NCBI GenBank assembly: GCA_045119215.1
Contig: JBGVDD010000055.1
Location: 1-64,000 of the forward strand
Direction: 5' to 3'
Origin: RUG11237 sp045119215
GTDB taxonomy: Bacteria; Bacillota; Clostridia; Lachnospirales; Lachnospiraceae
DNA: 64,000 nucleotides
The notes beneath the pieces were generated by a model. The model saw only the letters and a list, made by a program, of their open reading frames with translations, had not been told where the DNA came from and made no database searches. Both the position numbers and the translations under genes were made by a program. Shown piece by piece: positions 28,846 through 37,907 of the stretch (its first letter is position 1; each line of letters begins with the position of its first letter).

Positions 28846-28855
28846 CATTCAGGGA

Positions 28856-29035
28856 TTATTTTTCAAGCAGATATGCTTCTAACTTTTCAAATAGATGTGG
28901 GTATAATTTTTCGATTTTACCATTTTTAAAAGCTGATAATACATCTTTATTGATACCCGTCACTTTACATATGTAAGTTGCTTTCTCTCTTTCAAGACGT
29001 TCTTTCAGCTTTGTTCTTAATTCTTCATTTGTCAA
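28856..29035 (-). CDS. Small Cro-like helix-turn-helix protein
   Basis: 59 residues from a TTG start (29035) with GGAGG 7 bases upstream. LKERLEREKATYICKVTGINKDVLSAFKNGK is a helix-turn-helix with the same layout as the 63-residue protein at 29426, so the two look like distant paralogues. It ends in a coil (LFEKLEAYLLEK). It is encoded just downstream of a block of tandem hairpins and could be controlled by them. Confidence 0.65.
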   Translation of the reverse strand: MTNEELRTKLKERLEREKATYICKVTGINKDVLSAFKNGKIEKLYPHLFEKLEAYLLEK

Positions 29036-29102
29036 TTCGTTTCCTCCTTTGATAATTCTTTATACATTTATATTTTTTTATAGAAAAAATTTCGGTACTG
29101 TA

Positions 29103-29217
29103 CCCAGCAGAGGTTGTGGAAGTCCTCTACTGGGCAACCTATTTATATGTGGAGTATAAATAGGATTTTTCATCGTTATAATTGTTTTGAATTTTCGTGC
29201 CGTAGTGGAGTTGGCAC
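29103..29217 (-). other. Block of tandem stem-loops, candidate structured RNA or leader
   Basis: Three hairpins in 115 bases: 29103-29134 (11 bp, one mismatch), 29138-29164 (perfect 10 bp) and 29197-29217 (5 bp). Read on the plus strand each loop holds a GTGGA core. Read on the minus strand the first two are followed by GGTAC-A-GTACC and a run of six T, as in a terminator or attenuator ahead of the 59-residue regulator. No protein-coding frame explains the block. The whole gap 29036-29425 holds no convincing gene. Confidence 0.5.
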
Positions 29218-29425
29218 TAATACTGATATAGGATTTGACCCCTATACCAGCTAGAAACTAGAAAGGAGTATATGTTTTTTAAACTGCAACAAAGTTACAG
29301 AAATTATCATGACACAAAAGGTTTGGATGCCGGTAGATTTTTCCACATTCTATCAGCCCTCTTGTGCCTTCATAGTATGATATTAAAACAATTTATAATA
29401 ACACCCAAAGGTGAAATTACCTTGA

Positions 29426-29617
29426 TTATTGTGGGATTACCACTTTGTCTAAATATACTTTCAATTTTTCTGCATCATCTGCTACTAAACAAATATGACC
29501 ATTTCTAAATCTTGAAAGAGTATCAGTTGATATCCCTGTCTTTTTTGCTATTGCCTTGGCAGTAAGACCATTGGCAACAATAGAATTCACTTTTTCTCTT
29601 AAAGTATCCTGGTTCAT
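29426..29617 (-). CDS. Small helix-turn-helix regulator
   Basis: 63 residues. LTAKAIAKKTGISTDTLSRFRNGH is a clear Cro/CI-type helix-turn-helix followed by a short helix (AEKLKVYLDKVV). GAGG lies upstream of the ATG. Lies between the RNA polymerase-like gene and the hairpin block. Confidence 0.75.
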   Translation of the reverse strand: MNQDTLREKVNSIVANGLTAKAIAKKTGISTDTLSRFRNGHICLVADDAEKLKVYLDKVVIPQ

Positions 29618-29698
29618 GCTACCTCCTCAATATTTTTTGCAAAGATTGTTGGAATAAGGTTACTCCTCTTCCTATATTATGTTTTACAAGTTTAAAAC

Positions 29699-29742
29699 AC
29701 AAATGGCTAAAACGCACTATTTACAAGGGTTTCAGCCATTCA
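29699..29742 (-). terminator. Terminator after the polymerase-like gene
   Basis: AATGGCTGAAAC and GTTTTAGCCATT (minus strand) pair with one bulge around a 14-18 base loop and are followed by TGTGTTTT. It lies 32 bases past the stop of the 1082-residue gene. Confidence 0.65.
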
Positions 29743-29773
29743 TTCAACAAATTAAATTCTTAAAAATTCGAGG

Positions 29774-32700
29774 TTATGCACATTTACATTCTGTCACTAT
29801 TTTAGAAACATCGTTTATATCAACAATTTTGTATTCCTCACAATCATTTTCTTGTTCCGGAATACAAACTGTAATCTTAGGAACTTTCATATTACTTATA
29901 TCAATATTTATTAGCCCCATCTTCGATAGCTTTTCAAGCCTTCCATAAACCTGATTATAATGTATATCTGCCAACTTACATATTTGATTCATTGTGATTT
30001 CATTTTTCTTTCCTTTTTTCACCTTTATTGCTTTAAATTTCCCTTTTATATGCTCTACATTTATTTTTCTATATAGAGCCAATAAAGCTATCATTAACCT
30101 TTGTGCTTCAACATCACCTTCCAATATATCCACAATATAATTCACTTCTGCTTCCGTAATAACAATTTCTTTATCAGATAATTCCTTAATATGAACAATA
30201 TTGGCTTCCAAACACATTTTCTTTACTTGTTCTGCCTTAGATTTTGCTTTTTCTTCTTTCTGTTTCAAATTTGTTTTCGTTTCCCCGTTGATACATAATT
30301 CCTTTTTCATATACCTATTGCATATGTCCTCCCCGAAAACATTCCACAAAATAGCTTTATCACTATTATAAAACTTTCCATCTGTATAAAAGGCATAAAT
30401 AAGATAATCCAACAATTTTTTTCTATCATTACATACCTTCGTTAATTCTTCTTCGCAATAGCTATAAAATCTTTCAAATCTCCATGTAGAATCATCAATA
30501 CTGGAACTTTCTTTTTCATCATAGTACTTTTTACCACATATAATATTATGCATTTCTTGTAAGACTTCCAACTTTTCTTTAACTTTCGGATATGTTGCAT
30601 TATAAATATATGGTACATCTTTAAGCAATTCTGTAAATTGACATTCCTCGGCTGTAGATTGAAAATTCATCTCTATCCCAGACAATTTTTCTAACAGATA
30701 ACTATATAACCTATCTACCGTTCCATTGGTCAGCTCATACTTTTTCTGTCCTTTTATAAATTCTTCTTGTTCCATTCCATTTTTTTCTGCTGTTGCTTTC
30801 AAAAGATAATCAAAATTCTGAGCATTTGTCAAAACTTTCTTATCATCTACCCATCTTCCTTTTTTGTTTTGCATAAAAGCTGGTTTTTTTGAATTTGAAA
30901 CAACATCGGTAATATCTTTTGGAATTGGTACTTTAATTCCTGTTTTCACAAAATCAATTATAAGCTGATTAATAACTGACATAATCTTAATGTAATCACT
31001 TATTTGTTGTTTCTCTTCTTCCGTTTTTGCATCACCATACGCTCCCCACAACACAGTAACTTTATTTGTCACATCACCAATATTATTTTGAAATCCAAGC
31101 TTATTTGTATGCATAATCTTATCAAAATCATTAATGCAAAATTCTTTCTTTTTTTCATTACTATTTGTTGCCTTCGTTTCATCTTTTTCTACAACTCTGA
31201 TTGTGTGAATATCTGCACGTTCAACAGCATTGTAAATAATATCAGAATTAACACTGGCTACGGAATCCCCGTCAAAATCCATTGTACCTAAACGTAATGC
31301 AATTGTACTGTAAATATCTGTTATAATTCCTGTTTCCTGATATTTAAACCATCTTTCTGTTTGTTCATTCTTCACAACTTTTGAATTGAACCATTCGCAA
31401 GCAATATGAGGATTTCTCCATATAGACACCTTTTCTACATTTTTATTATTCCAATAATTAGAGTAAATCTCCCCTTTATTTAATATTCCCTTTACCGGCA
31501 AGCCAAAAATATGTTCCATCAATGCTAATAAATCAGGCATAGCAGTTTGATAATTTCCTTTCAAAAGAATTTTACCCATAAAAATACGTCTTTGTAAACT
31601 TCCCAAATCATCCTTTATCTTTTTCCTTATATAAGGGTCATATTGCAAAGAATCATCGAATGTTAGTGCCTTATAGTACCATGGTGTCAATTTGTCATCC
31701 TTTTTTCTGTTTCTTGTTTCTTCTTCATTTAATTCCTCTTCATCTGAAATGATACTTAATCCACGATACTTTATAAATTCATTCATATCCGTATAAAGCA
31801 ACTTTGCCATTGAGACTGTAGGTTCTACCAGTTCTACAATTTCATTATCAGTGAAATCCAATGTTTGTAATGGTTGATATGCTGACCACAATTCATCTTT
31901 CAGTTTACGCACATCAACTGATACATCAGAAATATTAAATGTTCTGGAATATTTGTGTCCATTATATTCAACAGGTGTATCAAAATATTTCTTCCATTCT
32001 TCAAAGCTATTATACTTATTGTTGAATTTGAACTGGCTTTCCGTCAAGAAAACATCAATCTTCTGTTCTTTAATATTTACAAGTGTTTCCCATAAATCTT
32101 CTACAACTAGATGCTCTTGCAAATTATTTTCTTCCAAATATTCAATATATTCCGTTACAGGGAATGTATATAAATTTCCTTTGATACCATTTAACACACG
32201 AATTTGAAATGAGGATGGAACGTAATCTAATCCCAATTCTTTAGCCCATATAGAAGCTCTTTCATATGAAACTATGCCTGCACCATCAAAACAATTAATT
32301 TCTTCTTCTGTTTCTTTCTTGGTATCAGCATAATTAATTACATTATATTTGAAGTCGTTATCACCGACTTTAATCTTTTCTACAATATCAAAAGCATCCT
32401 TTACTTTTTGAATGCAATCTTTTACAACACAAATATTCGGCATAGATACAGGTTTACTATCTGTTGCTGCTAATCCAAGATATGTAGAATACTTTGCAAT
32501 CTTATCCACCGGGAACAACGTATCATTTAATATTCCTGTCAAAAGCACTTCCATAACAGAATCGTACATTTCTTCTCTAACATATAATTCTTTTGAATTT
32601 CTTACAAAGGAACTCCCACACAACAATCTTTTGTATCTAATTGTATCCAACACTTTCTTGTTTTTTTCTTCATCTATTTCAATAATCTCCAAGGTAAACA

Positions 32701-33022
32701 CCCCTTTGTCCTTACCTTTTCTTTTTTCGCATAAAGATTCATAATACTTTTTATAGGATTTTCCTATCTTTAACACAATCAAGTCTTTAATAAACGCATA
32801 CTTAGAACCATCTTTTATAAGATTATCTGGATTAAATTCTGTTACAATTCTCACTACTTCACTGCTTCTGATTGTGATTTTTTCATTGTTCAATTTACTT
32901 TTGGTCATACTAAATTTTGCTGTATCTTTTTCCATATCCTGTATGTTTAGACGAACAACTTCATATCCTGCTACTTCATTAATTTTTTCTTCTTTTCTTC
33001 TTCCCAATATCAATTCCTCCAC
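29774..33022 (-). CDS. YonO/QDE-1-like single-chain RNA polymerase of phage type
   Basis: 1082 residues. The first double-psi barrel signature DGAGIVSYE (about 246-254) is followed by FQIRVLNGIKG (about 272-282). GNYQTAMPDLLALMEHIFGL (about 489-508) and WRNPHIACEWF (about 535-545) come before the catalytic DFDGD (582-586) that would hold magnesium through its three Asp residues. This order is that of the eukaryotic-RdRP-like family, whose phage members (SPbeta YonO, crAss-like phage gp66) are DNA-dependent RNA polymerases for phage genes. The last 60 residues (MNQICKLADIHYNQVYGRLEKLSKMGLI) look like a winged helix. The frame is intact although the neighbouring late module is damaged. Assignment rests on motifs I can see, not on a search. 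Confidence 0.85.
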   Translation of the reverse strand: MEELILGRRKEEKINEVAGYEVVRLNIQDMEKDTAKFSMTKSKLNNEKITIRSSEVVRIVTEFNPDNLIKDGSKYAFIKDLIVLKIGKSYKKYYESLCEKRKGKDKGVFTLEIIEIDEEKNKKVLDTIRYKRLLCGSSFVRNSKELYVREEMYDSVMEVLLTGILNDTLFPVDKIAKYSTYLGLAATDSKPVSMPNICVVKDCIQKVKDAFDIVEKIKVGDNDFKYNVINYADTKKETEEEINCFDGAGIVSYERASIWAKELGLDYVPSSFQIRVLNGIKGNLYTFPVTEYIEYLEENNLQEHLVVEDLWETLVNIKEQKIDVFLTESQFKFNNKYNSFEEWKKYFDTPVEYNGHKYSRTFNISDVSVDVRKLKDELWSAYQPLQTLDFTDNEIVELVEPTVSMAKLLYTDMNEFIKYRGLSIISDEEELNEEETRNRKKDDKLTPWYYKALTFDDSLQYDPYIRKKIKDDLGSLQRRIFMGKILLKGNYQTAMPDLLALMEHIFGLPVKGILNKGEIYSNYWNNKNVEKVSIWRNPHIACEWFNSKVVKNEQTERWFKYQETGIITDIYSTIALRLGTMDFDGDSVASVNSDIIYNAVERADIHTIRVVEKDETKATNSNEKKKEFCINDFDKIMHTNKLGFQNNIGDVTNKVTVLWGAYGDAKTEEEKQQISDYIKIMSVINQLIIDFVKTGIKVPIPKDITDVVSNSKKPAFMQNKKGRWVDDKKVLTNAQNFDYLLKATAEKNGMEQEEFIKGQKKYELTNGTVDRLYSYLLEKLSGIEMNFQSTAEECQFTELLKDVPYIYNATYPKVKEKLEVLQEMHNIICGKKYYDEKESSSIDDSTWRFERFYSYCEEELTKVCNDRKKLLDYLIYAFYTDGKFYNSDKAILWNVFGEDICNRYMKKELCINGETKTNLKQKEEKAKSKAEQVKKMCLEANIVHIKELSDKEIVITEAEVNYIVDILEGDVEAQRLMIALLALYRKINVEHIKGKFKAIKVKKGKKNEITMNQICKLADIHYNQVYGRLEKLSKMGLINIDISNMKVPKITVCIPEQENDCEEYKIVDINDVSKIVTECKCA

Positions 33023-33285
33023 TTCAAATATTCAATCCAATAACAGTACCTACATTTATTCACTTCTCTGTTTCAATCTACCTATTTCTTACCTAAATCA
33101 TCAAAATTCCACCTATTCTCCCATCAAAACCAATCCAGTGACTAAATTATTACCTACAAACCCAAAGTCCAAAATAACTTCGTTTTTCGTAGATTTAAGC
33201 CTTTATATACACCACTTTTCACACCTATTAAAACACGCATTTTATGGCTAAAATTGACCGCTGAAATCCTTGATACAAGCCACTT

Positions 33286-33537
33286 TCAAGACTTCAATTT
33301 TCGATTTTTCACATAATCTGCAAAATTAACCACTTTTCCTTGCCAATTTCTCAACGTGACCCTAAATTCTTTAAAATCTTCCAATCTGAAAACTTCTTCT
33401 GCCGGTACATCAGAAACCAGTAAATCCGTTTCAGTAGCTTCCAATGTCAAAGCAGAAAAATCAACATCAGTGACTGAATACAGCTTACCACAAACCAATA
33501 AATACTTAATTTTCGTGTTATTTAAAATCTGCTTCAA
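33286..33537 (-). CDS. Hypothetical phage protein
   Basis: 83 residues from a TTG at 33537, chosen because GGAG lies 7 bases upstream inside the end of the previous gene; the two frames overlap by 20 bases, so coupling is likely. Content is a short beta-rich domain (IKYLLVCGKLYSVTDVDF) followed by an acidic middle and a basic tail (NFADYVKNRKLKS). It would be translated immediately upstream of the polymerase-like gene. No family recognised. The gap 33023-33285 holds no gene I can support. Confidence 0.6.
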   Translation of the reverse strand: MKQILNNTKIKYLLVCGKLYSVTDVDFSALTLEATETDLLVSDVPAEEVFRLEDFKEFRVTLRNWQGKVVNFADYVKNRKLKS

Positions 33538-34513
33538 ATACTTTCTCCTTATCAAACTCTGTTATAATCGTTCCTGTCTCTAAATCAATAAGTCTATCTG
33601 TAAAAATAGTGCTTACTGCATCTGGCTTAATAAGTTTCACTAACAACTCTATACCCATAGAAAAATCAATAACACCATCACAAAGACCGAATACATCAAA
33701 TTCATAATCTTTCAGCACATCCACATCTAAATTCTGGATACACCAAAGCATATTCTCCACAACATTACTTTCTCTAAAATCATGCTTTACAATTGGCTTA
33801 GATAAATTAATCAGCTTTTCCCTATCCTCTGGATTCTTAGCATCACAATTGTAATACGGCAGAATCACATTACCATTTTCATCAATATGTAATTCTTCCC
33901 ATGAAGCATAATCTCCTAAATCGGTTACTTTACAGAACACGCCCACACCAATTATATAAGCATCAATATCTACACGTCCCATGCAATCAATGCTTACAAG
34001 ATACTGCATATCCAATCCAAAGCTATGCAATTTATCCATATCAAAAGTTCGCAAATATTCAATCATTTTCAAATAATTTGCATTAGACTTACCATCCTGC
34101 ATCAGCTCCGTTAATGCTTTCTGCTTTTCTTGTGGAATCTCATGTGTTAAAACGTACTGCTCAACACTTTTACAACCTGTCCTAGCTGCCATCATCTGTA
34201 AATAATCTCTCATAAGTGCAAATTTTAGTCCTTGAAAACTAAGGACACAATCTATCTTGGTTCGTAGTGTTTCAATTTTTGTAACCTCAATCTGACCTTG
34301 TTTAGATAATGCTGATTCATTTTCAGATAGTAGATTATTGTAATCCGTTTCTCTGATACATGGTACACCACTGATTTTCTCGACAAGTTGCGAATACTCA
34401 TTCATGAAATCTGCACGTTTATATCCTAATGCCTTTATAGCATCTGATAATGGCAGATATATTTTGTTGTCTTGAATTATTTTGGTATTGAATTTTACTG
34501 TTTCATTTTGCAT
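33518..34513 (-). CDS. Hypothetical phage protein, antirepressor-like N terminus
   Basis: 331 residues, soluble, acidic. The opening KIYLPLSDAIKALGYKRADF resembles the Bro-N/antirepressor style of phage proteins, but the rest (YLVSIDCMGRVDIDAYIIGVGVFCKV, DVFGLCDGVIDFSMGIELLVKL) is not recognised. SD AGGAG precedes the ATG at 34513 and a hairpin at 34555-34570 precedes that. It is in the same transcription unit as the polymerase-like gene. Confidence 0.7.
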   Translation of the reverse strand: MQNETVKFNTKIIQDNKIYLPLSDAIKALGYKRADFMNEYSQLVEKISGVPCIRETDYNNLLSENESALSKQGQIEVTKIETLRTKIDCVLSFQGLKFALMRDYLQMMAARTGCKSVEQYVLTHEIPQEKQKALTELMQDGKSNANYLKMIEYLRTFDMDKLHSFGLDMQYLVSIDCMGRVDIDAYIIGVGVFCKVTDLGDYASWEELHIDENGNVILPYYNCDAKNPEDREKLINLSKPIVKHDFRESNVVENMLWCIQNLDVDVLKDYEFDVFGLCDGVIDFSMGIELLVKLIKPDAVSTIFTDRLIDLETGTIITEFDKEKVFEADFK

Positions 34514-34554
34514 ATTCTTTAGCTCTCCTATCTCTCATACTTATTATGGCAGAG

Positions 34555-34570
34555 ATAAGCATTTGCTTAT
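34555..34570 (-). promoter_or_regulatory. Leader hairpin ahead of the 331-residue gene
   Basis: ATAAGC-attt-GCTTAT, 42 bases upstream of the start codon. One of a set of intercistronic stem-loops in this element. Confidence 0.4.
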
Positions 34571-34633
34571 AATTCCCTTTACCAGTTAAACTAACTGACC
34601 ATATAATATAATTCTCTTTTCGTTCCATGATTT

Positions 34634-35707
34634 CTAATATAAATCCATTAAGCTTTTATCCGTTTCATATAAACTGTCTATATCAAGCAAATCCATATCA
34701 TTGCTTATTTCACTTTCTCCATTTTGAACATCACTAAGAAGTGGCATATCAAACATTTCTTCATCACTGAAATTATGCATTGCATCAGGTTCTCCCCATT
34801 GGTCATCAGACTTCTTTTTCATACTTTTATGATTAACAATATCAATTGGAAATACTGATAAATCCAAAGCTTCACCTTTTTTCCATTCTCCATCGTATAC
34901 ACCTTCAACTGGATTTTCTTTCAATGATTTATTATATAGTAAGCATTCCCTATACAAATCAGCCACTAAATCAGGATTATCATTATATTTCTTCGCGCCA
35001 TTGCAATAAGCATTGTATCTTAGTTTAATTGCACGTCTATCTATTCTCTCAAAAACATCCTCACACTCAACAGTATTAACATATCCTTTTGCAGCTTCTA
35101 TAATTTGTTCTTTATCTGCATATCTACCATACGAATTATTAATTTTATGATATGTACCATCTGCTCTACGCTTTTTATGCTTATATACATAAATGAGTTG
35201 CATTTCTGATAACTGTTTTAAATAATTGTTTACAGTCCGTTTGCTATATCCCCATAATGAAGTCATATCATCTTGTGGCATATGCCATTCCTTTGTTGTG
35301 CTATTAATTGTTCCTACTAAATTTAGAAAAAAATCAAATACATTAAATGGTTTATTAGACTCTGCGAATACTTTTTGTAATTCCCATAATTCTACTACAA
35401 CAAATTTCTCTTTATCTGTATTCACCTCTAAACCATCATTGGAAAAAATATAATCATCACCATTTTGCTCTAATATTGTAATTATCTGTCTATCTGCAAG
35501 GGATTTAATACCCTCTTTAATATTCTTAATAATTACTCTATCTTTTTTAACTGATTTATTTAAAAATCTCTTTGTCATATAGTATGCAATTCCATTTATA
35601 GAAACAGTTACATACTCATGTTTATTACTCTGCAATCCATTCAGTATTGCCATAATGGTTGCTTCATTAGCCTTTAAATCTTTAGTTTTGGCAATAAATA
35701 ATTTCAT
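34634..35707 (-). CDS. Replication-initiator-like protein with two winged-helix regions
   Basis: 357 residues. Residues 1-100 (LKANEATIMAILNGLQSN...KNIKEGIKSLADRQII) and 110-185 (FNVFDFFLNLVGTIN...LWGYSKRTVNNYLKQLSEMQLI) each look like a winged helix, a layout seen in replication initiators and DnaD-like proteins of phages and plasmids. A Lys/Arg-rich linker and a long acidic C-terminal tail follow. An initiator role is inference from this layout; it could instead be a transcription regulator. Confidence 0.6.
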   Translation of the reverse strand: MKLFIAKTKDLKANEATIMAILNGLQSNKHEYVTVSINGIAYYMTKRFLNKSVKKDRVIIKNIKEGIKSLADRQIITILEQNGDDYIFSNDGLEVNTDKEKFVVVELWELQKVFAESNKPFNVFDFFLNLVGTINSTTKEWHMPQDDMTSLWGYSKRTVNNYLKQLSEMQLIYVYKHKKRRADGTYHKINNSYGRYADKEQIIEAAKGYVNTVECEDVFERIDRRAIKLRYNAYCNGAKKYNDNPDLVADLYRECLLYNKSLKENPVEGVYDGEWKKGEALDLSVFPIDIVNHKSMKKKSDDQWGEPDAMHNFSDEEMFDMPLLSDVQNGESEISNDMDLLDIDSLYETDKSLMDLY

Positions 35708-35750
35708 CTAAAATACTCCTCCAACCTAAAATACAACATAAGTAATACAC

Positions 35751-35966
35751 TTATTTTACTTCTTCATTATTCAATTCATAATTAATCAACTTCACCATAT
35801 CAAAATATTTCTTACTCGCAACAAACACATGAAATACATTACCTGTTTTGTCATTAGTGCCACATCCAATAGGATTGATTCCCTTCTTAAACAGTTGGTT
35901 ACATTGTTCAATGTCATAGTTATATACTGGCTTATTCTTTAACATGCACTCACATTCCTTTGCCAT
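35751..35966 (-). CDS. Hypothetical small protein
   Basis: 71 residues. An N-terminal Cys pair (ECECML) and a single domain DIEQCNQLFKKGINPIGCGTNDKTGNVFHVF; no known motif. It precedes the initiator-like gene. The following stretch 35967-36215 carries only small inverted repeats such as CCTAA-gtacca-TTAGG and CCTC-taac-GAGG. Confidence 0.6.
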   Translation of the reverse strand: MAKECECMLKNKPVYNYDIEQCNQLFKKGINPIGCGTNDKTGNVFHVFVASKKYFDMVKLINYELNNEEVK

Positions 35967-36215
35967 CTTTTTATCCTAAGTACCATTTAGGAAATTTTAT
36001 GCCCTTTTCTTCATTTTCTCCTAGGACAAGTGGACAAAAAATGCCCTTTTCGGTACTACTACTAAAGGAGATACATTTACTAAAAGAAATCCTATTTGCA
36101 CCTCTAACGAGGTAGCGTTCACATCTACTTTTGTATATTTTTTTTGTATCTTCCTTGCCTATATAGTAGCAAGCAGAAATCCACTCACCACTACTTAAAT
36201 ATTCTCTACTTATCT

Positions 36216-36917
36216 TTATATTGTTGCTTTCGGTTCAGCACATAGCATCTGATACTCTTCCAGCTTTTGCAATGCATCTTTCAAAACTGATTTATAACTC
36301 TCAATTGCTTTCCATTTTGTTTCATATTCCTGTGCATGACTTCGTGCAAGGCAATTAATAATTTCCCAAACATTAGGCTCATAAACATCTTCATAATCTC
36401 CAATGCAACTCAAATAATCATCAGACACAAGATACTTAAAAGTACCATGTAATGGCACTTCCATAACTTCTCCGCAATTGTCCTCATAATCATTTATAAA
36501 ATCATCCATAGAAACACTTGATTCTTTAGCTTCTTTCCAATCCACGTCATGAATATATGAAAACTGGTTTGATGTTACAAAAATCCCAGTCCTATTAATA
36601 AACTCTTCCCTTGAAACAAAATCATCATAAATTTGTTCTTCCCAAGCATATTCTCCTATAATCGGATGAATGAGTGGTGTCTTATCTGCCATACCTTTAC
36701 AATATTTTTTTAAATTAGGCTTATATTTCATAGTGCGAAGAATCACAATCATTTTGTCAATATCTTCTATCGGTTCAATCATAGTAAGCTTTCTTAAACT
36801 GCAAATATCATACTCACGGTCAAGTAAGACAATTCCTTTATCATAATTCTTCTTAACAATTTCTGCTAATTCCTTTTCTAATTCTTCTTGTGTCATGTTT
36901 TTGTAATCTTTTACCAT
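36216..36917 (-). CDS. Hypothetical phage protein
   Basis: 233 residues from the ATG at 36917, picked because GGAGG lies 8 bases upstream; the frame is open further to 36980. Starts MVKDYKNMTQEELEKELAEI and is acidic throughout, with a helical C terminus (KWKAIESYKSVLKDALQKLEEYQ). No motif recognised. Part of the minus-strand run of small early-type genes. Confidence 0.65.
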   Translation of the reverse strand: MVKDYKNMTQEELEKELAEIVKKNYDKGIVLLDREYDICSLRKLTMIEPIEDIDKMIVILRTMKYKPNLKKYCKGMADKTPLIHPIIGEYAWEEQIYDDFVSREEFINRTGIFVTSNQFSYIHDVDWKEAKESSVSMDDFINDYEDNCGEVMEVPLHGTFKYLVSDDYLSCIGDYEDVYEPNVWEIINCLARSHAQEYETKWKAIESYKSVLKDALQKLEEYQMLCAEPKATI

Positions 36918-36985
36918 ATAATTTTCCTCCATTCCTTTCTTATAGGTGGCATATCCGATTGAATACACCACCTTTTGCACATTTT

Positions 36986-37402
36986 TTACTGCATAAATCC
37001 AACTGTAACTACATTTCTACATCCATCTACATTGTTATTCTCAGGAAACATATAAATATTGATTACTTTTTCAGATGGAAAACTAAACCAATCCTCACAG
37101 TCCCGTACTTCTTCAATAGCTTCTATTTTTCTCAAATCAAGATACATCTGGCTATTGATTTCCATAGGATATAGATTTGTTCCGTCTTCCTTTTTGTCGA
37201 TTGGCTTACGGTTGTTGTTGCCAAAACAAAGTAATTCTGTATTTCTTAATGTGCTACATTCCGTAAAATACAAATCGCAAAATTCAACATCTGTATGTTT
37301 ATTGCTTTTCTTGTCCAGATTCCCACTGTTCAACTGAACCTGATAACCCTTATTTGTTGCGTTGTGTGCTACTAATGCACCCAATAATTCTGTTAATTCC
37401 AT
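36986..37402 (-). CDS. Hypothetical phage protein
   Basis: 138 residues (MELTELLGALVAHNATNKGY...). Contains a central DVEFCDLYFTECSTLRNTELLCFG and a C-terminal VINIYMFPENN strand. No family recognised. It starts 16 bases after the cold-shock gene with GGAG as SD, so both are on one mRNA. Confidence 0.65.
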   Translation of the reverse strand: MELTELLGALVAHNATNKGYQVQLNSGNLDKKSNKHTDVEFCDLYFTECSTLRNTELLCFGNNNRKPIDKKEDGTNLYPMEINSQMYLDLRKIEAIEEVRDCEDWFSFPSEKVINIYMFPENNNVDGCRNVVTVGFMQ

Positions 37403-37418
37403 ATTGTACTCTTCTCCT

Positions 37419-37805
37419 TTACTCTAATCCTTCTGTATCAAATCCAACATAAGATGCCAACTCAATCAGGCTCATTTCCTTATCTACAACTGGCTTATCT
37501 TCTTTATCAACCACATACCATCCGTGAATACCTTTATCATCACGAATACGCTCTGTATGTAATCCTTCCTTTGCTAGTTCATGCACCACCATTGAAAGTG
37601 TGATAATTGGTGTTACATTCACAGCTTGGTTTCTGCCGGTTGAACCTTCGCCAATTTCAAACTCTACAATGTCTCCATCATTAAGATTTTTGAACCCTTC
37701 CATCTGAATTGCAGAATAATGTACGAATATATCCTTACCCTCTGAATCCTTAATAAATCCATAACCCTTCTGATTGTTAAACCACTTTACTGTACCTTTG
37801 TTCAT
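37419..37805 (-). CDS. Cold-shock-domain protein with C-terminal extension
   Basis: 128 residues. Residues 1-66 are a cold-shock domain with RNP1 KGYGFI and RNP2 DIFVHYS, so it should bind single-stranded nucleic acid. The remaining 60 residues (VVHELAKEGLHTERIRDDKGIHGWYVVD) are not part of ordinary Csp proteins, which are about 66-70 residues. Its leader (hairpin plus ATAGGAGGATTTA) is nearly the same as that of the gene upstream at 37908. It may chaperone phage RNA. Confidence 0.85.
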   Translation of the reverse strand: MNKGTVKWFNNQKGYGFIKDSEGKDIFVHYSAIQMEGFKNLNDGDIVEFEIGEGSTGRNQAVNVTPIITLSMVVHELAKEGLHTERIRDDKGIHGWYVVDKEDKPVVDKEMSLIELASYVGFDTEGLE

Positions 37806-37840
37806 TTCTTAAATCCTCCTATATTTGTGTTTTATCTTCA

Positions 37841-37863
37841 GGCAGTACCCGGATGATACTGCC
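37841..37863 (-). promoter_or_regulatory. Leader hairpin ahead of the cold-shock gene
   Basis: GGCAGTA/TACTGCC, perfect 7 bp with a 9-base loop, 36 bases upstream of the start. Together with the downstream ATAGGAGGATTTA it is a near copy of the leader at 38358-38380. Confidence 0.55.
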
Positions 37864-37907
37864 CTTTAATTACTGCTAAACAATCCCAAAATGCGACTTC
37901 GCTTATA

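Noticed and set aside
29272..29508. Plus-strand frame of 78 residues with GGAG close to its ATG
   Set aside because: The SD is only 3-4 bases from the ATG, the second half is antisense to a good helix-turn-helix gene, and the protein has no recognisable pattern.
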